Assembly: GCA_003586115.2 (NCBI GenBank)
Contig: QVOM02000042.1
Span: forward strand, 74,473,673 to 74,537,672
Length of the DNA stretch: 64,000 nucleotides
DNA from: Salvator merianae
Taxonomy: Eukaryota; Chordata; Lepidosauria; Squamata; Teiidae
Direction of reading: 5' to 3'
Shown here: piece by piece, positions 1-12,800 of the stretch
Layout of the letters: the number at the start of each line of letters is the position of its first letter
How positions within the stretch are numbered: the first letter of the stretch is position 1
Translations under genes and position numbers: made by a program
The notes under the pieces: generated by a model
Told to the model about the DNA's origin: nothing
Database searches by the model: none
What the model saw: only the letters and a program-made list of their open reading frames with translations

Positions 1-509
1 CCCCCTCTATTTGTCAGGAAGTGATGGGACCAGAGGCCATGACCTTAAGTTTTTTTAATCTTGAGCTTCAAGCCAACATTTGCACTCTCCTTCTTCATTC
101 TCACCAAGAGATTCCTTAATTCTTCTTCACTTTCTGCCATCCAAGTGATATCATTTGTTTATCTGAAGCTGTTGATATTTCTCCTAGCAATCTGAATTCC
201 AGCTTTTAATTCATCCAACCTGGCATATAAATTAAATAAATAGGATGACAATATACCACCTTGTCATACTCCTTTCCAATGTTGAACTAATCAGTTATTC
301 CATAATCAGTTTTAATTGTTGCTTCTTGACCCACATACAGGTTCCTCAGGAGACAGTAAGGCGATCTGGTATTCCCATCCCTTTTAGTACTTGCCATGAT
401 TTGTTGTGATCCACACAATCAAAAGCTTAATGTAATAAATGAAGCAGAAGTAGATGTTTTTCTGGAACTCCCTTGCTTTTTCCATTATCCAGTGATCATT
501 GGTAATTTT

Positions 510-689
510 GGCCCTTTCTGCACTTGGCTTTATTCTGGACTATATTCTAGAATAGGGACCTGCTATCCACACGCTAGTGCTGATTATAGCAGGCCTCAGG
601 TGGGGTCTGCCATAGTTCATAGTAGCATGCAGATGACAGATCTCTATTCCAAGATATAATCTGGAATAAGGTCAAGTGCAGAAAGGGCC
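510..689. mobile_element. 180-bp palindromic MITE inserted in BovB
   Basis: The ends are perfect 17-bp inverted repeats, GGCCCTTTCTGCACTTG at 510-526 and its reverse complement at 673-689. Similarity continues inward to about 48 bp per arm. The second BovB copy in this window (about 42330-42400) reads straight through the equivalent point, giving an empty-site comparison and confirming this as an insertion. No transposase is encoded. The GGCCC ends and small size would fit a PIF/Harbinger-like MITE, but no clear target-site duplication is visible, so the superfamily is open. Confidence 0.75.
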
Positions 690-2164
690 ATCATCTCTAG
701 TTCCTCTGTCTCTTTGAAAACAAGCTTGCATTTCTGGTAGTTCTCAGTTCACATATTGCTGAAGCCTAGCTTCCAGGATCTTTAGCATAACCTTGCTAGC
801 ATGTGACATGACTGCAATTGTCTGGTAGCTTAAACATTCTTTAGCATAGCCCTTCTTTGGGGTTGGAATGTAAACTATCCTATTCCAATCCAGTGGCCAC
901 TGCTGAGTTTTCCAAATTTGATGGCATACTGAATGCAGCACTTTAACAGGATCATCTTTTAGGAGTATAAATAGTTCAACTGGAATTGTTACCTCCACTA
1001 GCCTTGTTAGCAAGCTTCCTAAGGTCCACGTGACTTCACTCTCCAGGATATCTGGCACTAGGTCAGTGACCAAACCATTGTAGTTATCAGGGATGTTAAG
1101 ATATTTCTTGTATAGTTCTTTTGTATATTCTTGCCACCTCTTTTTAATCTTCTCTACTTCTGTTAGGTCCATACCATTTCTGTTTTTTATCTTGCCTATT
1201 TTTGCATGAAATGTTCCCTTGATAATCTTCTTGAAGAGATGTCTTTTCTTTCCAGTTCCATTGTTTTCTTTTATTTTTTTGCATTGCTCATTTAAGAAGG
1301 TCTTCTTATCTCTCCTTGCTATTCTCTGAAAGTCTGCATTCAGTTGATATCTCTTTCCCTTTCTCTTTCATCAGCTATTTGTAAAGCTTCATCAGACATC
1401 CATTTTGCTTTATTGCTCTTTGTCTTTGGGATGTCTTCTTTGTTTCTGGGATGTTGCTGCCTATTGTACATAGCTGTCCAAAGCTCTTCAGGCACTCTGT
1501 CTGCCAGATTTAGTCCCTTAAAACTATTCATCACCTCCACTGCATATTCATAATTATTATTTAGGTCATACCTGTATGGTCTTGTGTTTTCCCCTACTTT
1601 CTTCAATTTAAGTATGAATTTTGCAATAAGAAGCTCATGATCTGAGCCACAGACAGCTCCAGGTCTTGTTTTTACTATATGGAGATTCTCCATCTTTGGT
1701 TGCAAAGTATATAATCAATCTGATTTCACTATTGACCATCTGGTGATATCCATGCATAGAGTCGCCTTTTGAGTTGTTGAAAAAGAGTGTTTGCTATAGC
1801 CAGCGAGCTATCTTTACAAAACTCTATTAGTCTCTGCCTACTTCATTTTGTACTCCAAGGTCAAATTTGCCTGTTATCTCAGTTATCTTTTGATTTCCTA
1901 CCTTAAGATTCCAATCCCCTGTGATAAAAGTAACATCTTGTTTTGGTGTTAGTTCTAGAAGATGTTGTAGGTCTTCACAGAAATGGCCAGCTTCAGTCTC
2001 TTTGGTGGTAGTGACTGGGGCATAGACTTGTATTGCTGTGATGTTGAGTGGTTTCCCTTGGATTTAAACAGAGATCATTCTGACATTTTTGAGACTGACC
2101 TTAGCACTGCTCTTCTCATCCTTTGTGGGTTTTTTAATTTTGTTACCAACAAACAGTTACAACA

Positions 2165-3340
2165 AAACTAAAGAATATCTCCAACACAAAACAAGAAACC
2201 CCCCCCACACAATATGCATATATAAATATGTCTTATTTCCAAGAATCCATTTCCAGTAAGTTACAGAACAAAATATGGATTTTAAGACAGTAGTTGACAT
2301 ATCAATTTGGTAGTAATTGCTGACTTTCCTGTGCATTGTCATATTCTAACAAAAAATTCCACTTCCTAAAGGTTTTTGATGCAATATCAACACCCCTATA
2401 GGTCATTATTTGATATTCTATTATATTGTGGTTAACAATGTTCCACAGAGCATTATACAGTGTATAAGATTCAGATTATTACTATGCTTCCAATTTTGAG
2501 CAATCACCAATTTTCCTGTCAGTCTGAGCACTTCAAGTTGTTTCTTGGTATATGACTGGGAACATTCCCATAACAACATACATAGTACTGGTAAGACTAC
2601 TGTTTTTATACCTAGGATCTTCCCTGCCTCCAGCTCTACTGTGGACCAATTATGGCACTCCCATCACAGAATGATGGTAAGTGGCTTTAATGTTGCACCC
2701 CTACAATACAATGATGATGCTCCTTGTTTGAAATATGCTAGTCTCACTGGAGTAAGATACCATCTGTGTAGAGATTTCCTGTGGACCGCTTTCATTTTTA
2801 TCATACTTGCCCATTTCAGTGACTGGTTGCACACTAATGTTCACTCTTCCTGTGTCATTATAGCCCCCAGGTCAGTCTCCCACAGCATCTTCAGGTCCAC
2901 AAGCTGAGAACAGGGACTGTCTTGTATAGCAGTGTAAATAAATGATACTCTGCCTTTTTTCTGTGTAGAGATTAATTTTAGTGCCCCTTCTATGGATGCG
3001 TATGGTTATTTGTCCAAATCTTTAATTGAGGGGTTAAGTAGGATTTTGTAAACAGTTTTGAGGGTTAACCAATGACAGCATAAAAACCTAAGTTTCTCGG
3101 AGAGCATCTCAAATATCAACTGGCTTCCTCCTACTGTGAGGAGGTCCACCAGTAGATTAAGCCCGTGTTCCTTCAGCTGAGTCAAAACATTAAACAGCTG
3201 GGAGCTTAGTATGCCATTCTGTCCACAGTGATAATCCTGTTCATTGAGAATAGGATTATTTATCTGTGTTTGTCATTTGTCTAGCTTCTTACTGCTGTGA
3301 TATTAAGTGGGTGATTCTAATTGCCACAAGGTAATAGAAA
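2165..3340 (-). mobile_element. L1-type LINE ORF2 C-terminal fragment nested in BovB
   Basis: The minus-strand translation shows the pattern of the L1 ORF2 region after the reverse transcriptase: WETDLG, then EEWTLVC, HRKSLHRWYLTPVRLAYF and a WWEC motif, over about 2450-2950. The frame is broken by stops. BovB-like coding sequence lies on both sides (3360-3752 and 1340-2160), and its endonuclease frame is interrupted exactly here. This is therefore a later insertion or a rearranged junction. The part at 3000-3340 is less certain. Inactive remnant. Confidence 0.65.
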
Positions 3341-3955
3341 AGTCTAAGGACACCCCAACATCCCCTTTTATTGAGTATGAGGGCTTCTCCATTCCTTTTA
3401 AGGGAATTTTGCTCTCAGTAGTAGATATAATGGTCATCTGAATTAAATTCATCCACTCCCATCCATTTAGTTCACTGAATTCCAGAATATCAATGTTCAA
3501 TCTTGCCATCTTGTGTTTGACCACATCCACATTGTCTTGGTTCATAGATCTTAAATTTCAGTTTCCTATGCAATACTGTTCTGTACAGCATTGAACTTTC
3601 CATTGACCACAAGACACATCCACAGCTGAATGTCCTTTCAGGCTTGGCCCAGCTGCTTCACTCTTTCTGGGGCTACTTGTATTTGCCCTCTGCTCTTCCC
3701 CAGTAACGCATTGGACACGACCTGACCTGGGGGGTTTATCTTCCAGTGTCATGTCAGTTTTCCTGTAGTGCTTTTCTATGAGGTTTCCTTGGCAATGATA
3801 CTGGAGTGGGTTATCATTTCATTCTCCCCTATGGTCTATCGGCCTTGGGTGGCCCTGCATGGCCCAGCTCATAGCTTCATTGAATTATGCAAGCCCCTCT
3901 AATATAGCAAGATAGTAATCCATGAAGGGGAAGGTGTGTCTAGGGGGAAAATAAT

Positions 3956-5930
3956 AACAGCATAGTCTCATTTTAGCTAGAGGATTGTCAGTTAGTTGAA
4001 TTTTGAAATATATATCCACAGCAACTTATAACAGCAGAATCAACACTGCAAAGATAAGAGAACTACAAAACAAGAGAAACTCAAAATATCTCGTAACAAG
4101 AAAAAGAAGGTCAACTATTAATAAGATTAAATAGCAGCAACCGTCCAGGATCGAAAGTACATAGTACGAATTGGAGTTGTCAAGCTGCTTCTCTTGAGTG
4201 GCTCCTCCACAAAGTCCATTTAAGGGGTACCACTACTCATGCCAATATGGTTTTTATCCTCCCTGTTCTGAAAATTGGCTTTAACCTCCACTCCTAAAAT
4301 CAAGCTTCCAGAAATTCCACTAGTATCATGACAATTAACTGGACAAATTAACATCTTGTAGAGGGGTAAGATATGAAGACCCTCAAATGTTTGTCTCCTA
4401 AAACAAAATGATGTGTTCATTTGCTTTCCAAAGGCTTCCTCAATATCTAAAGTATAGATTGACACCTCCAAATACATTTAAGTCCCTGTGAAAGATACTT
4501 CAGCAGATAAAACTTATTTACGTTTCTTGGCCTGGAAGAAACTAGGTGTGTGTTTGAGAATGCATGTGAAAATGAGTGAACACTCACTTTTCCTTCAAAT
4601 ATCCAAGCTATTCCCAGAAATTAAATTTTGACCTTTCTATCACTGTTGATGGAGTAAATGAGAAATCATGCCTTTCCAGTAAGTATATTGGACAGCACTC
4701 GTACAATTTCTCTTTCAACTCTATATGGTATGTATGGTACAGTCACCTTGTTGAAAGGAAATGAATTTCTGTAATTTGCAAAGATCTTGGGAGACAAATG
4801 GGCTACATCTAGGCAAACATCAGATAACAAAATTTCTATAATTCCTTGAAATACAAAACCCGTATTGAAATTCTTATTCACCTCTGCGAAGTGGGCAATC
4901 ACAAAGAACTGGAAAAAACTATTACATGCTTAAATTGGACAAATGTTATACCCATTTATGGGACATGGCAATATCAGAATATTTATCAGCATAGGTCAGA
5001 CATATGAAGGGTCAAGGCTTAATAGCCCAATTCAGTGGTATCTGACTCCCATTCCTAGAAAACCAATCATACAACTAGATTCCACTTTTCTTTGTTTCTC
5101 TTCTCCAGAAGTGACCAAACCAAGATAATCTGATATATAAGGGTTCAAGATATCTGGTAATGGTACCCACAAAATAATATTTCATATGCCATTCTATTTT
5201 TATCAAGGTTTACTATATTTATTACTTTTGTTTTGTTTGTTGTTCTCATGATTGTTTGAATTCACTTATATAAGTGATTGTGTTGATATGAGTCTTGAAG
5301 TCTAGTCTTGAAATTGAATAAAATATTTTTTAAAAAACCACGAAAGTTCTGCTTATAGATTTCAAGAAAAACTGGAAGGCAATTCCTTAAGAAGGGTTTG
5401 GGAAGTGAGATGTTTCCTCTTGAGCTCTGGGTAACAAGGGAGACGGACACGATGAAAAAATGTGTTTAAAGATAATATAAATGCTCCCCTCTGACCAAGG
5501 AGCTTGATTCTTGTAAGAGATCCAAGGAGATTAAAACGAGCATCTTCTTTGGGTGCTCGAAGGTTCAAATAATAAAAACAACAGAAAAGGAATCATGAAA
5601 ATAAAGAGTTCGAGAGGGAAAACAGCAGCCTAAAACTTTGACATGTTTAGTGAGATCTGAATTCTAACGCATTCAAGAGATGTTTCTCACACATACTTTT
5701 TTGAACAGCACAGTAGCCTAAGTTTTCTCATTAAGGTTGGACTAGTAAGCGCTCAAGTGTTATCAGTGAAATCGAAGCCACTGTTGCTGCGTGTTCTACC
5801 TGAAGTAAAGTGCAAAAAAATCTCGTAATTAACCTTTCACCCTAATTCAACTCCACACCCTTAGATTTCTAAAGCAGATCAAATCTCGGCCTGGTTCTGG
5901 ATGCTCCCAGAATCCTAGTCTTTTATTAAA
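3956..5930. other. Upstream intergenic DNA without a recognised gene
   Basis: AT-rich DNA between the antisense BovB and the CpG island. Open frames here are under 90 codons and show no domain pattern or splice structure I recognise. A distal enhancer or the first exon of a divergent transcript cannot be excluded, but nothing in the sequence supports one. Confidence 0.5.
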
Positions 5931-6792
5931 CTTAATTCATTTTTTTTTTTTTTTGAAAAAGAAACAAAACGGTTGAGGCCGCCGCCGACAAAGATTATTT
6001 GAAAAGTGTGCGTTAAGACGAAAACTAAGCTCAACCAGGAAAAAACAGGAGAGAATCTTCCCCCCACCCCCAAGAGCCGAGGGGTTGGCGGGTGAAAAGA
6101 AAGTGGCTTCCCCGTTCCCCCCCCCCCCACACCCTCGGCCGCCTCTCCCCCCCCCTTTCTGGCCCGCCGCCGCTGTGTTATTTCCTCTTCCTCTCGGCGG
6201 CCGGGCGGGAGGAGAGAAAGAGGGAAGGGGAGGTAGGCTGGGCTGCCTGCCTGCTGGGAAGAGGAAGGAGCCAACCCAAGGAGGGACGGCCGTAGCGGCG
6301 CTGTTTCTGCTGCTGAGCGTGTGTCGGGGACGACGACGACGTGGGGAGGGGAATAGACCAGCAGGGAGACCAACGAGTCCCGCCGCCGCCACCGCCGCTG
6401 TTGCTGTCGTCGTCGAGCGGGAGGGCGGCGCTAGGAGCTAGCGGGGGCCTGAGCCAGCTTACAGTCACCGTGTCACGGCGGCGGCGGTGGCGGCGGCACC
6501 AGCCTGCCCGCCCGCCCGTCTCCTCGCTGCCTCCCGTCCGGGACGCGGGAGAAACTGCAGCCGCAACCGCCGCCGCCGCCTCCTCTTTCCCGGAGAGGCC
6601 TCCGCATCATCACTTCGCCTCCCTCTACCCGCCGCCTCCTTCCTTCTTCGCCGGAGCCGATTGCCCTCCGTCGGCGCGCCCGCCCGCCCAAGCCGAGCGC
6701 AAGCCAGGAGGGGTGACTTGGGGGCCCAGACTAGGCCGAGCCGGGCCAGGCCCAGGCTGCGGAGCCGGCGCCGAGCAGCCAAGACCGGCGGT

Positions 6793-6810
6793 GGGTGGGT
6801 GGGACGGGGG
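6793..6810 (+). promoter_or_regulatory. Potential G-quadruplex in the 5' UTR region
   Basis: Four G runs separated by loops of 1, 1 and 2 bases (GGGTGGGTGGGACGGGGG) end 71 bases before the KCMF1 start codon. Short loops of this kind are typical of very stable quadruplexes. If it lies downstream of the transcription start it would form in the mRNA leader and could dampen translation. If upstream it could act in promoter DNA. Folding is inferred, not shown. Confidence 0.55.
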
Positions 6811-6881
6811 AGCTGGAGCCCGGGACGGGCCTGGGCTGGGCCGGGACGGGCCGCCGCCGCCGCCTTCTCCTCTGAACTAGG

Positions 6882-6897
6882 ATGTCCCGACATGAAG
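6882..6897 (+). CDS. KCMF1: KCMF1 coding exon 1 (16 nt)
   Basis: Codes MSRHE plus the first base of Gly6. The donor GTGAGT follows at 6898, so the intron is phase 1. Only five complete codons sit in this exon; the rest of the exon is 5' UTR inside the CpG island. Its start upstream is unknown. Reading on past the donor gives an Arg/Gly-rich open frame to 7178 with no relation to the family. Confidence 0.95.
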
Positions 6898-9800
6898 GTG
6901 AGTGTGAGGCCGGGCCTGGGCGATACGAGCCGGGGAGGGGGAAGAGGAGCGGGAGAGGTGGTGGATCATCATGGCGCCGCCACCGCCGCGCTCGTAGAGC
7001 TGCTGGTGGTAGGAAGGAGGCAAGGAAGCCGGCAGCGCCGCGGAGCCCGTTCCGGGACGGCGGCAGAAGGCAGGGCGGGTCTCCGGCCGGGCACGGCCCG
7101 CTTTGCATTGTCATGGGCCTATGTCCGTTAGGGCTCCTCCTTGTCCCGGGCCAGAGGCTGGCTCGAAGTGCGGCCTAAAAAACGAGGCCCGGCCGTTGTG
7201 GGCGCCTGAGCGCCGCCGGGCCTAGCTTGGCCGTGGCCCCGCCCTGGGGTGGGAGAGAACAGCAGCACTCACGGGGCGAGTGTATGCTTCGTTTGGGGGT
7301 GCAATCCGTGGCGGGCGGGATTGGTGAGGGGAAAAAGGGCTGCTGAGGATAAGTCCATCTGGAAGAGCCTAGGAAGTACTTGGGTGGTGAGCTCGAAGCG
7401 GTGGGTTTCATTAGGGGCTCCCTTGGACTCTGAGCGGAGTTGAGGGTGGGTTGGTGCACGTGGAAATGCCATATCTGAGGCCCACAACGGCCTAGTGCAG
7501 ACGGAGTGGGCCGTAAGAATGCAGAAGGGCTGCAGTTTAAAACATATCTTCTGTGGGCCACATGGGACAGGCATAGGTAGGAATGGATGTGTGCGAGGGG
7601 GAAGATGTTGATGAAATAAATGGGGGCAACGCTGAGGGAGGGAGGGACACTGGACTAGTTGATGTGTCTGTCACTGGAGAAGAATGGGTTTATGTTGTGT
7701 GTGAGGTGGATGTAGAGCAGAAGGGTGCTGAGAGATTGGGCAGGAGTGTTGCAGAAGGTGTGCACCTGGCAGAGATAGTGACCGATGGAGCCAGACCAGA
7801 AGTATGAAAAGTGCATAGAGGACTTTTCATGTGCCTGTTAAAAGTGGTAAGGAAAAGTGCGTGAAGAACTGCTGAAATAAAGCATGAGCATGCAAGGAAG
7901 CTTTGAAGAGGAAGTTGAAATTGCAAGCACTTCTTAGTTGGTTTGTGAGTGTTTCAGATAATGCATTAAAAAAAAAATCTGAGGAGTGGAAACTGTGGCA
8001 AATTAATAAGAGTATATGATTATGAAATAAATGGGATTTTGTGTAATATGTTAATATGATTGAAAGCATAAATTTTCCTACTCATTTCTGGTAAAGTCAG
8101 TTGCAGTTTGAATAGCTTATGGGGAAGTCTAGCAAATTCCAGATGTAATCTAGATGAGCTATTTATTTAGTACTATGGGAGATGCATAGTTCAGGTAGTT
8201 TTCTGTGTTCTCCCATTTGTAGTGTGACATGTATATAGGCTGGTAAATTATTTGCAGTTAATGCTGACATCTTAAAACTTAAGTCAAAATTCTATTGGCT
8301 CTTTATTTAGTCTTCGTACTGCAGTAGAGGACAGTGTCTGTAGGTTTCCCCCCCATAATTCTTTATTGCTGATTTTGAAATAAATGGATGATCAATTATC
8401 AGTGAGAGGAACAGAAAAAATATAGGTGTGCCTATAATAGGAAAAATATCAGATTAGGTATGGTGGATTTTTTTATATATAGTGATATGTAGAAATCCAG
8501 TAAAAAAAATACCTTGGAGATATTTGTAGCAGTGGTTTTTGGTAGAATATCAGCAGGCTTAACATTTGGGAAAACTATTAAGTCAATAAGTATGTAATAT
8601 TGTATGGAAGTATAAAAGTAATAAGAGACAGTCCAGGACAGCTAAACCTTTGTACTTAAAACAATTGTTGTTGAAACAGTTTGCCTGAACCAGGTTTTGC
8701 ATTTTAAAAATTGATCTTTTATCATTGGTTAGTGCCTTTTGATATTTGCATTCCATTAGGGAGTAGAATTTGCTGCAAGATGTGGTAGTGGCTATTGACT
8801 GAAGAGCATTTAGACCAGGGAATTTGATGTGTTCATGAAGTATATATCTATCATAGTAACCGTGATAGCTAAATGGAATTCCATTTGCTAAGGGCTATAC
8901 AACAGTGGTGAGCTGTTGCTTTTGCAGTTTGCTTCCTGGAAGCATCTGACTAGCCACAGCTGGAAACAGGATACTGGACTGGATTACTCCTTGTTCTGGC
9001 CTGGCAGAGGTGCTGCTTTTAAGTTATTAGTGAAGAGAACAGTTAAGTTATTCTATGGTTTTCTTTTGAGGATAAATGGTTCCTAAATTGTTGTTTAAGG
9101 ACTGTAATCAAATTGTATGCAGGCTTAAAGTATACTAGCAGAATAAAGAGCCATTATAGTTGTGCTGATTAAAATTATAAAGGAGAGATGCCAAGTACGT
9201 CTGAAGTTTATATGCATCCTATAAGATGCCAGCTCTTCAGAGTCTGAGAGCTTCCTTTATAAAGGGCTGTAATGATGGATATAAAAATGTTTGCTTAAGA
9301 ACAGGATTTCTGAGAGTCAATAAGCATGCAACCAGCTGGGTATGCAATCTGAACGTGAATTTATTTTTGTATTTTGTGGATTTGTACACAGTGGTTGCAT
9401 GTATCTTATGCAGAAGACCCGAATTGCTGTATTTCAGGGTTGCAGGGTTAAAGTTATTTTATGTCCTGCAAGAAATGTAAGGTGATGACGAATGCTTTTA
9501 ATTGAGTGCAATGATTCTAGGATGAGATTTTCTTGAAAAATCTGAATGTTTGTTGTTGTGGAGTTTTTTTACAAATTAAGAATGTTGTTCTAAGGCCTGG
9601 GTTCCTTCAACATGTGGATGTTAGCAATTTTATTTGAATAATCCTTACAGGATATCTTCAGGTGTAAGCTTGGATATGTAAGCAAGCAGCAAAACTCCTA
9701 GGAAATAAAAGTAAGGTCTTAAAGATTTGTCAAGTTCACTTGTACTGGATACAGTGTACAATGTTAGCATCAATTATTGTTTTACCATGCTGATGGCTTA

Positions 9801-12800
9801 TAGTCTAACTACTTATATCTCTGCTGGTAACTTGGTTAAGCTAAGCCATGGTTCAACAACTAGTTGTACTAGCTCCTTGTCCTGTCTGAACAGTTGTGTA
9901 CTTCACGTATATCCTTGGCATTTTTCCTTCTTGGACTGTGGTCCTGTAGTTGTTTGAAGTATTGCCACTGAAGAATCTATGTCTTTTGTGTTGAGGTATA
10001 GCTACACCCCTTGAGATGAAAGTAGTTTTGACATTGAGTCCTTTGACGGCTTCTTGTCTGACGAGTACATGATTCCTTTCTAGCAGGATTGTTTAAAAAA
10101 ATATGTTATGCTGATTATTTTAGATAAGAACTAAGCCATCCCTCTAGGAATGTCAGCATTTTCAAGAAATTATTAAGGGGTCTGGAGTGTGTACATCATA
10201 ATAGGGATAGTATGGGTCTACTTTTGGTTCTTTGCTTTTTTGAAGCAAATTTCTGTGGTTGCTGCCCTGCTTTTGCACTAAGGTAGGAAGCAAGTTTCCA
10301 GAAGTAAACTAAGTCTGAAATCATGGCTTACCTTTTCATATTTGGAAACTTTATTGAGGATTCACTGTAAAAGCAGAGCAGTAGAGAAGATCAGTTGGAT
10401 CAGCTGGATGAAGAAGCTTGAGGGTAAAGATGAGGAACTTGTGCTGAATTCAGGAGCAGATTGAAAATGTGTATGAGACTTTTAGGAGAGATGTATCTAC
10501 TCCTGATGTTTCCAATTGGTTGTCGTCCTTCCGTTCAGTTAGGAGATCTGACTCACAGTAGGAATAGTTGGTAGGGATAGTTGGTAGAGGATTAATTTTA
10601 TATGTATATCCTACTCTTCTATTAAAATTTTAAAAAGAGATTAATTAATATCTATCAGAGTAATAAAATAACAGTTAACATATTGAAAATATTTAAACTT
10701 CATTAAATAACAGACATTAAAACTATATGTTTCAAGTCTATCTTGAATTTTAAAAATTCTCAGCTACTGCTGAGAAGGCTCTGTTGTGCCTGTTCACCTG
10801 CCTGATGTCATGCAGTGACAAGTGTTAAAGACTGGGAATGTAGGAGTAAGCAGATTTTTAAAACCAGGTACTCGACAGATCTTTGGGTAATCTGATCCCA
10901 AATTGTTTGGGGGAGGATGTGTTAAAGACCAGTATCAGCACTTCATAAAATGTTCAGGAAGAATATGGACAAACAATAAGTATGAAATAAGATTGATGTT
11001 GCTGTACTTATTGTCATATAAGACTCACATGTTAAAATAAAAAAAGTTCTAAAATCACCCTGCATCTTATTTGTTGTATGTTTTTCCTGAATTTTCCTTG
11101 CCAAATTACAAACACATCTTGCATGTTCAGTATCATATGTGTTTTGATGGTTTGTTGCTAGATTACAGTCAGGCAGAAGGATTTTCAAAGCTTTTTAAAG
11201 AAGCAGACCTATGTCAATACCTTGTCTACAACAGTAACCAGAGTACAGATAGCTGACATTTAGTCTGTCTTGTTCAGGAAAGATTGTAACTGTTGAATCT
11301 CTCAGACTTGGTATAAAACAGTTCTTATCTCCAGAAGAGGCTGCCAGCATCTATCAAGGGGAAGCAGTGGGCCAGTATGTATTTTCAAGCTGCACTGAGT
11401 GGTATGGAGTTCCCTCTTGGACTGACAGTACTTCTGCCTTACTTGTATGTTTGCATCCATCCTCTTTTGAATTTCAGGCACCTCTATGTTCGGTTCATGC
11501 CTTCCAAGGAAGATGGAATTTAGAGGAAGAACTGTGTGCCAAAAGCATATCAGTGAGCCTTTCATACAGCTATTCTAATGCTGATCTAGAGAGATTAGAA
11601 AGCATGGGAGATGGAATGAAGTCTAAAGATTAAGGACTTTGCAGCCCAGATACCTCATATCAGCACAACGAATGTCTAGGAAAGAGGAGAACTTTTCAAA
11701 ATATTCCCCTCAATTTTATTTTTCCAAGGAGTTCCTGTACGATAACATTTTTTGTTCTGGTCTTTACACGTTGGCACATGAGTGTTTGAAGGAGAAAGAA
11801 TTTTGATATATTTGGATATCGGTAACAATTGTTTTAGTTAGAGGGATTTCAGACTTTTATGTTATAATTTTGGACCTGTATTTATATATATAAAAACAGC
11901 AGTGGGATGAAAAATCACTGAAAGCTTGTGACCTATGTGCTGAGTGCCTGTGTATATGTAGCATGCACTGGTGTGTGTAGAGATTGCTCAATTTGGTGAT
12001 CTTTCCCACTATTTCTTGGTATCTTTCAGTTTGTAGGGGCTGTACCTGTATAGCACAGGTTTAAAATCAAGCAACTTTTCTGTATTTATTCTTTAAAGCA
12101 CAAGTTTTGGTGTACTTTTGTTTTCAGTCGCCTTTGTAATATATTTACAACTGAGTTTGTATTTTTTTTTATTGATGTCACTTACTGGGTTTTTTTCACT
12201 ATGGGTTTTTGACTGCGATACTGAGATCTTTTTTGTTGGTTTTGTTTCTTTTAAACCATTTTACTGTAAATGTGAAATTAGAGTTTGTAGTAGCACTATG
12301 GATAACTTTGCAGTTAAGGTAAATCTTACATGCCATTGCATCCCCCGTCAAAGCTTGGAGAAATCAGAGAAGTTCTTAAATTTGCTCTGAAATACTCTGA
12401 AGAATTGCAAACTTGACTCCTGTTGTTTATCCCAACACTTTTTTTGGAGCCTTCGACTGCCTACTCCCCCTCTCCATTGTGAAAATTATTTAGTCTTGTA
12501 TTTCAGTTTTATTTAACTAGGTACAGATCTATTAAAGAACCTGTTTCTGATGGTTGGGCTTGCTTTAGAACCTTTGATATAAGGGTTAAAGTCTTTTTAA
12601 AAGCTCAGCATACAATGCAGAAAATCTTTCTTCTTGATGCTCTCAGAAAATCTGAGATGACTGGTGAAACAAGTCCTATTTGTACAAACTGTTGCTTGTT
12701 TATATTATATATATCATTTCAAAGGTCAATACTTTTTCATTTTAGTTTTTTAAACATCTGGATTGTATGAATGCCATATATAGTGACTAATTTTTAATTT

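Larger units (their letters stand above)
1..3955 (-). mobile_element. RTE/BovB-type LINE, decayed, 3' part cut by window edge
   Basis: Read on the minus strand this is a non-LTR retrotransposon of the RTE/BovB family. The start of the element is near 3955. An endonuclease-side segment spans about 3752-3340 and resumes at about 2160-1340, containing the family-like stretches GDWN and CGSDHELLIAKF. The RT-side segment at 1172-744 contains KKRWQEYTKELY, VKVLHSVCHQIWKTQQWPLDW, PTPKKG and SHASKVMLKILEARLQQYV. Bases 1-45 still read like the late ORF (VMASGP). The rest of the ORF and the 3' UTR lie left of the window. Stops and frameshifts break the frame throughout, so it is inactive. Two younger insertions interrupt it (510-689 and about 2165-3340). 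The family call rests on recalled protein motifs; outer limits are accurate to tens of bases. Confidence 0.85.
5955..7260 (+). promoter_or_regulatory. KCMF1: CpG-island promoter, 5' UTR and start of intron 1 of KCMF1
   Basis: Base composition changes abruptly after a T run (about 5941-5954) to GC- and CpG-rich DNA that continues past the first splice donor and fades by about 7260. It contains C runs near 6119-6130 and 6148-6157, CGG/CCG trinucleotide tracts (about 6370-6395, 6476-6497, 6565-6580, 6851-6861), GC-box-like cores, and homopurine stretches near 6210-6235. No TATA box stands out. This is the usual broad, TATA-less architecture of a housekeeping gene. The transcription start cannot be fixed by eye; it should lie between roughly 6100 and 6850. 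Long open frames on both strands here result from stop-codon scarcity in GC-rich DNA. Confidence 0.85.

Noticed and set aside
744..1705. Minus-strand frames as host genes
   Set aside because: They are pieces of a BovB retrotransposon ORF with frameshifts and stops.
6085..7131. Several overlapping open frames of 100-214 codons on both strands
   Set aside because: They lie in the CpG island where stop codons are rare, have low-complexity Pro/Arg/Gly/Ala composition, and overlap each other in all frames. None resembles a family.
6882..7178. A 98-codon frame starting at the KCMF1 ATG
   Set aside because: Only the first 16 bases are coding; a consensus donor GTGAGT follows, and the read-through is Arg/Gly-rich noise.
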